64,000 nt of DNA, taken from Sindora glabra. Lineage: Eukaryota > Streptophyta > Magnoliopsida > Fabales > Fabaceae. A program made the translations under genes and the position numbers. The notes under the pieces are model-generated. The model did no database searches. It was not told the origin of the DNA and saw only the letters and a program-made list of their open reading frames with translations. Position 1 is the stretch's first letter, and the number at the start of each line of letters is the position of its first letter. Positions 58,641 to 64,000 of the stretch are shown here, piece after piece. The DNA lies in the NCBI GenBank assembly GCA_020226215.1, contig CM035233.1, positions 55,017,751 to 55,081,750 of the forward strand, in the 5' to 3' direction.

Positions 58641-59760
58641 AAACCACAAGAGAAAGGACGAAAGACCTAATTCCAGGGTGAGAATGAGGACATGATAGGC
58701 CTTTTACCAGGTGGAAAAAGCAGAGCTGCAGGGTCGGTAGAGAGAAAAGAAGGAATTTACTCTTTTGGACACATTTACCCCTAATTACAAACACGCACTC
58801 ACATCACATGCTAACATGGGTACATAAATGAATGACTAAATACATACTAATACTAACAGATATATAAAGACAAGTAAAAGTATCTCATTTTAACAAAATT
58901 GGACCCCTAGCTAGATGTGTAAATATCAATGGCAGCAGGTACATGTTAGTTCTGACCATAATTAACGCCAGCGATGAAACAAAGTATGCCTTTTTTTTTT
59001 TTTTTAATTTAAGTATATGACGACTAACATATTGGAAGGAAGAGGAATATAGAAGAGAAAACTCAAATTTACTATTTCCAACATAACATGCCGAGCGTAA
59101 GTTTAAGGTTTGGGGTACAAATAGGATAGATGGCCTATTAGAGTCCCATAACTTATTTTGCTTAAAATCTAATTTAATTTGACCTATTAATTTAAATGAG
59201 TCAAGCTAAAATTATAATTAACTTATTTAAATAAATAAGTTAAATTTTTTTTTGAGCTCGGTTTGCAAGCTTATCAAGCTAGTGTATTTAATTATAAATA
59301 TATTTAAAAATAATATAATATATTATATATTATACATACAAATAATATAAATATATATTTATGTATATAGGCTTAATTAAATTATTGGATAATTTTAAAT
59401 TTTAAAAAGGCTCTAATTTATTGATAAATTTAAAAGCCTGTTTAAACAAATGGACTTTTAAATTAGCTAATAGAACAAATCAATTTTTTTTAATAGGTCA
59501 AGTTGAACTTAAATTTTGGCTTTATATAAACTAATAGGTCAGACTCAAACCAATAATTTAGAAAATAGATCTACCCTATTTAGGATAAAATCTAACTCAA
59601 CCTAATCTATTTATACTCCTGTGTACGCTTATGAAAATTTGATTAGTACACACAAAGTATAGATTAATCAAGATACCAAAACACGTTATATCGGAAAGGA
59701 AACCCAAAATAACGTTTGAACTTTCTCCGGTCTCCACCTCCTAATTATAACCACACACTT
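58640..59760. repeat. Triplicated block, copy A (with MITE insertion)
   Basis: Three landmarks recur in the same order in copies A, B and C. In A they are TTGGACACATTTACCCCTAA (58765), ATTAACGCCAGCGATGAAAC (58961) and ATGAAAATTTGATTAGTACA (59631). Copy A is interrupted by the MITE 59113-59623. No protein could be assigned to the shared block; it may be non-coding flank of a vanished gene. Confidence 0.7.
59113..59623. mobile_element. hAT-like MITE in copy A, ~510 bp
   Basis: The left end is GGGGTACAAATAGGATAGAT. The right end, reversed, is GGAGTATAAATAGATTAGGT. GGGGTGTAAA-type ends are typical of a common plant hAT-like MITE group. Copies B and C lack the insertion at the matching place. Confidence 0.6.
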
Positions 59761-59879
59761 ACATGCTATAAATTTTGAGGGTTTTTAATTTTAAAAAAAA
59801 TTGAATTTATATAAATTTTTAATCAAGAATAAAATTAATGAAAATTTAATTTTATAGAAATCAAAATAAATTTTTAGTC

Positions 59880-61150
59880 AATTTATTATTTTGGACACAT
59901 TTACTCCTAAATACAACCTCACACTCACATGCTAACATGGGAACATAAATTAATGACTAAATACATACCAATACTAATAGACATATAAATACTAGAAGTA
60001 ATTTGGTTCACATAAGAAATAATTTTCTATATGAACTTTTTGAGAAATACTCAAAGTTATTTAGTTGACATATAGAACATAGTATTTCCTAGGAAGTAAC
60101 TTTCTATATTTTATTTAGTTCAACTTTGAATATCCTAAGAAATGCTAATAAAATGACTATTATATCATTAATATTATTATAATATAAATTAATAAATTTT
60201 AATTGTCATTAATTAAATTTAATAAGAATAATTTTTTTATTGTATTCATTAATAACATAAGAAATAGAACTTACTTAGAGGGAAGGTAAGTAAGTAATTT
60301 CTCATGTTTTGTGGAAAATAGAACTTTTTAAAAAATTCTATTTCTTTCAATTTTTAAGATAATGGTCAATCAAATGGCTCATTCTTTTCCTATTTCTTGG
60401 GAATAGAACTTCTCATATTATTAAGGCGAATCAAACAACCTCCAAATATCATATTTCAACAACCACTAGATGTGTCAAATATCAATAGCACACAAGTTGC
60501 TAGTTGTCCTCATAATTAACGGCAGCGATGAAACAAAGTATACTTTTTTTTAAGTATATGATCAGCATGCAAAAAATTTTTTAAAAAAATGTAAATATAA
60601 AAATAATTATAAAGTTATGCCAACTCAAAATTTATGGCATCTATTATATAAATAAGGCAAAAAAAAACCTGCTTGAATTACATTACAACTGAAACTTTGG
60701 TCCTGCTCAATTAACCATGAAAGCCATACAATTATGAAATTTTATTTAGTGCACACCAAGTATATTAAGATACTAAAATCCTACCAATAGAAAATATTAA
60801 GATACAAAAACACATCATCACAAAAAGAGATACCAAAACAAGAAAAGAAGCTCAGAATAAAAACTCTATGCTATTTCAAAAAATTTTAAATTCGACATGA
60901 TATGATAAATTTTAAAGTTTTTAGATTAAGATTATTTAATTATAATTATTTATTTTTTAATGGATATAATTAAATAATTTTAATCTAAGAATCTCTAAAA
61001 ATATTATATTATCATGAATTTTGAACTTTTGACAAACCATGAAATTCCCTGAAAATAATGTTTGAACCCTAACCGGTCTCAACCCCCCCCCCCCCAGGAT
61101 GTTACTACCGAAGTAGTGGTATTTTCATAATTTTGACTTCGTCTTGTTCA
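59880..61150. repeat. Triplicated block, copy B (with MITE insertion)
   Basis: Landmarks: TTGGACACATTTACTCCTAA (59891), ATTAACGGCAGCGATGAAAC (60514) and ATGAAATTTTATTTAGTGCA (60735). It is interrupted by a second, unrelated MITE (about 60001-60446). Towards its end lies a run of 13 C (61083-61095). Confidence 0.7.
60001..60446. mobile_element. MITE in copy B, ~445 bp
   Basis: The left end is TAATTTGGTTCACATAAGAA. The right end, reversed, is GGTTGTTTGATTCGCCTTAA, followed on both sides by similar AGAAAT/AGAAGTT text. Copies A and C run straight across this position (AGTAAAAGTATC), which gives the empty site. Confidence 0.55.
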
Positions 61151-61199
61151 TTTCATGCACCACTAACCCTTCCAATCCTGAAAGAAACTGGAAGCTCAA

Positions 61200-61770
61200 A
61201 GATACTCGAAGAATGAGTAGACGGTCAGCCTTTTACAAGATGGAATAGTAGAGAGCAGAGAGAGCTACAAAAATCTACGCCTTTGGACACATTTACCCCT
61301 AATTACAGCCAGACACTCACATGTAAATAAGTAATTGACTAAATACAATACATAATAGTAGTAGTAGATAAATCAAAACAAGTAAAAGTATCACATACCA
61401 ACAAAATTGGACCACTAGATATGTTGAATATCAATAGCACACAAGTGTGCTAGTTCCCTTCTTAATTAACGCCGGCAATGAAACAAAATATGCTCTCTTT
61501 TTTTTTAAAAAAAAAAAGAATATGATTAGCATGCAAAAAGTTTATTGAAAAAAAAATATCAATATAAAAATTAATTATGAAGTTATGCCAACCATAACAT
61601 GTCAAATTTTGTGTCAGCGAATATATATGTAAATAAGATAAAAAAAATTGCATGAATTATATTATATATGAAACTCTGATCCTAATCAGTTAACCATGAA
61701 AGTGATACATGTATGAAAATTTGATTAGTACACGCCAAGTATACAAAGATTTCTTTGTTTTCATAGAAAA
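61200..61770. repeat. Triplicated block, copy C
   Basis: Landmarks: TTTGGACACATTTACCCCTA (61282), ATTAACGCCGGCAATGAAAC (61465) and ATGAAAATTTGATTAGTACA (61706). It is the shortest copy and has no insertion. It ends just before the LTR remnant at 61795. Confidence 0.7.
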
Positions 61771-61794
61771 TATTTTTTATAAAATATAATATAA

Positions 61795-62336
61795 TGTTGA
61801 GAATTTTAATTGTAAGCCTCATGTTAATTCATAAATAATGAATTAATATTAATATTATTTTTGTGAACTCAAATAATATAATTATATGATAATGGATTTT
61901 CATATATAATATTTAGAACTAAATGGGTTAATTAAGCATAAATCTTATGAGTAAGGTCATAACCTAACTCAATCAATACAGGAAATCCCCTAACTTTAAA
62001 GACAGTGACTATTGCATTTTATCTCATCATAACTATAGATATGATTTTTCTTTAAGAGAGAATACACATCGTATCTTCATAAAGGGAGAGTAACTTCTTT
62101 CACTTGTTTTACTTGTTTATAATTTTGCAGATATGTTTTGAATAAGAGAGAACATAATGTATTGGATCCTACGAAGGAGTACAAAGAGTAAAATTAATTG
62201 ATTAAAATTCTAGCGGTGTAAGATATTTATAATACTTCTCTCCTAAATTGTCATGCTGTATGATGTAAATTGAGGATTATCAAATTATAAGGTAAAATAA
62301 TTGAGAAGATTCCAATAACGATATTAGAGTCAGATG
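61795..62336 (+). mobile_element. LTR remnant with primer-binding-site-like end
   Basis: Starts TGTTGAGAATTTTAATTG and ends near 62318. It is followed by GATATTAGAGTCAGATG, a decayed TGGTATCAGAGTCAGATG-type primer-binding site as seen after plant copia LTRs. No gag-pol follows. Probably a truncated copia element (one LTR of about 524 bp plus the start of its leader). Confidence 0.45.
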
Positions 62337-62905
62337 ACTTCATGTATCATGACTGATTTACCTAAGGAAATTTTGATGATTTGGGGAAAGATACATGTAC
62401 ATGATATAACCAAACAAACGTAGAACATGTACATATATGGTTTAGGATGAAATTATATATAATTATGGCCGTGCATATGTATATTATTTCTGTGTATAAA
62501 TTTCTTTATAATTTGCCTCTAGTTGAAGTCTTTTCCTGAAATTACATGAAGAGTGGAACCGTGTTGTTTTGGTTTGGTTTAGTTTACCACGTGTGAATAT
62601 AATTTTCTGGGCAGCACGAATTATATACTCATTATGTCTGTCTGCACTTGAATGGATGTAAACTCCATGCCGTAAGTCGCTTTCTGCCGTGAATATTCAA
62701 ATTTTAATAAGTATGTGCATGGAATTGAAGTTAACACACTCATATATGTTTGTCAAGCTATATTTTGCGACTTTCGGTGTCTTTGCTTGCAATGCATATT
62801 GCTGGGTTCTGAGTGTATATGCATGTGTGTTTTCGGAATGCGTGATCTCTTCGTGAATGTATATATATTACTGCTGTGTTTGCTGGAAATGTGATATATG
62901 CTGGG
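62337..62905. other. Unassigned, more balanced composition
   Basis: Holds a CACGTG G-box core at 62588-62593 in the context ACCACGTGTG, and GT-rich DNA up to 62905. It could be promoter flank of a gene, but none follows inside the window. Confidence 0.3.
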
Positions 62906-63289
62906 TAGGGACGGCAATTTTTTAGACACTAACATAATCTAATACAAATATTACACATTTATTCGAATTTGGATTGTCGTGTTAACCCTTTAAGAAATTA
63001 TTTTAAATTTTTTTAAATTTTATTTGTGAAATAATTAATAATTTAATTATAAATAAGTAAATATAATAAAGATATAAAATTTATATTTTAATAAAATGGT
63101 AATAAAAATTTTAAATAATAATTGTTAATAATTAAAAATATTTTATGAGAAATAGTAAATAATTAATTTTAATAAATAATTTTATAATAAAAATTTTATT
63201 AATTAAAATTATTAAACGGATTAGATAGGTAACTCATTTTAACACTTGTAATAAATAATTGATTCAAATAATACAAATTGTCACCTTTA
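62906..63289. mobile_element. hAT-like MITE, 384 bp
   Basis: The ends are TAGGGACGGCAATTTTT and, reversed, TAAAGGTGACAATTTGT. The flanking 8-mers are ATGCTGGG (62898-62905) and ATGCTAAG (63290-63297), an 8-base target duplication with two transitions. TAGGG(A/T)GGCAA-type ends are common among plant hAT MITEs. Confidence 0.7.
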
Positions 63290-63292
63290 ATG

Positions 63293-63494
63293 CTAAGTGT
63301 TTTATGTGTGTTGGAAATTTTGTAAATGCATCTCTATTCTTTGGTATAAGACTCCATTTTGCATAATAAGTAAATTAACTTGTAGTTTATTGACTAAGTG
63401 TTTTATGTGTATTGGAAATTTCATAAATGCATCTCTACTATTTGGTATAAGGTTCCGTTTCTCGTAATAAATAAATTAATTTATAACTTATTAA
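63293..63494 (+). repeat. Tandem duplication, 101-bp period
   Basis: CTAAGTGTTTTATGTGT at 63293 and again at 63394. Both copies include GCATCTCTA and TTTGGTATAAG. Confidence 0.85.
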
Positions 63495-63502
63495 TTAAGT
63501 TA

Positions 63503-63610
63503 ATAAGCTATAAGTTAGCCTATAAAAGTATTTTTTACACTAACTTATAAGCTATTAGTAGCTTATAAGGTAGTGCGAAAAATATTTTTACAGGCTAACT
63601 TATAGCTTAT
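63503..63610. repeat. Strong hairpin, 51-bp arms, ~6-base loop
   Basis: The left arm (from 63503, ATAAGCTATAAGTTAGCCT...) and the reverse complement of the right arm (to 63610) agree at about 46 of 51 positions. Most differences are transitions, which could still pair as G-U in RNA. Weaker pairing extends outward to about 63460 and 63680, so this may be the core of a small MITE. Confidence 0.75.
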
Positions 63611-63680
63611 GTAACTTATAAATTCTAATTTAATAAGTTATTTAAAGTAATTTATAGTTTATAAGTTATTATTTCTTTAA

Positions 63681-64000
63681 ATTCTTTTCAAATTTATTCT
63701 TATTCTTTTTATTAATTTATAATCCATACCTTTTGTAATATAAATCTAAATAATTTTTATAAAATATAATTAATTTAATTTTAACATAATCGTATCTTAA
63801 TTTTAAATTATAAATATATAAAAATATATATGTATATAAATAATATAATTAATTATATTTTAAGTAATTATAATTTATAATAAATAATAAAATAAAAATT
63901 ATAAAAGTAAATAAAAATATAAGTTTGTAAAATATAATTAATTAAATATTAAATATTATATTTTTAGTTTAAACTTATTAATTACATTAATATAATTTAA
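63681..64000. other. AT-rich DNA at the window end
   Basis: No gene or repeat boundary recognised. Confidence 0.5.

Noticed and set aside
62588..62593. G-box (CACGTG) as evidence of a gene promoter
   Set aside because: Six-base palindromes occur by chance and no gene follows; noted only in passing.

Overview
The window looks like AT-rich nuclear DNA of a flowering plant, probably a eudicot. The signs are a plant-specific DUF247 gene, Ty3/gypsy and Ty1/copia retrotransposons primed by initiator-Met tRNA, CACTA (En/Spm-type) transposons with TNP1-, TNP2- and Ulp1-like remnants, several hAT-like MITEs, and long AT microsatellites. I can support one intact protein-coding gene. Almost everything else is transposon, tandem repeat or gene debris. 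No rRNA, tRNA, CRISPR array or bacterial-type operon was seen.

Layout: 1-8.85 kb is AT-rich repeat DNA. It holds the 5' end of a decayed minus-strand gene (about 3.84-4.15 kb, TATA box and telo-box still visible), a 513-bp tandem duplication (4.73-5.75 kb) and a 1.5-kb foldback element (6.47-8.00 kb). From 8.85 to 27.8 kb lie three related DUF247 promoter/5' regions: a truncated copy (about 8.86-9.48 kb), the intact gene (17.30-18.78 kb), and a truncated third copy that a 7.2-kb gypsy element split in two (perfect TCTGT target duplication). Between copies 1 and 2 sits a 7.1-kb foldback element (9.54-16.62 kb). It has ~970-bp arms, a 2.3-kb array of hairpin-forming repeats and a nested minus-strand copia LTR.

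From 27.8 to 31.8 kb there are AT-rich direct repeats, an 85-bp TA run and a hAT-like element. From 31.8 to 58.1 kb there is a CACTA complex. Two related TNP1/Ulp1-bearing arms stand head to head around 40.36 kb. The left arm is interrupted by a nested 4.26-kb CACTA element carrying a TNP2 remnant (AAT target duplication). The right one is interrupted by a 9.3-kb copia element (AATTC target duplication). A third terminus of the same family ends at about 58.12 kb. From 58.6 to 61.8 kb a ~1.1-1.4-kb block occurs three times in tandem, two copies carrying different MITEs. The end of the window holds a copia LTR remnant, a hAT-like MITE and a strong ~108-nt hairpin.

The genes do not form a pathway. 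The window records a small DUF247 cluster reduced to one survivor by duplication, truncation and repeated transposon insertion. Both large retrotransposons are inactivated mainly by C-to-T / G-to-A changes, as expected of methylated, silenced DNA. All percentages and boundaries were judged by eye.
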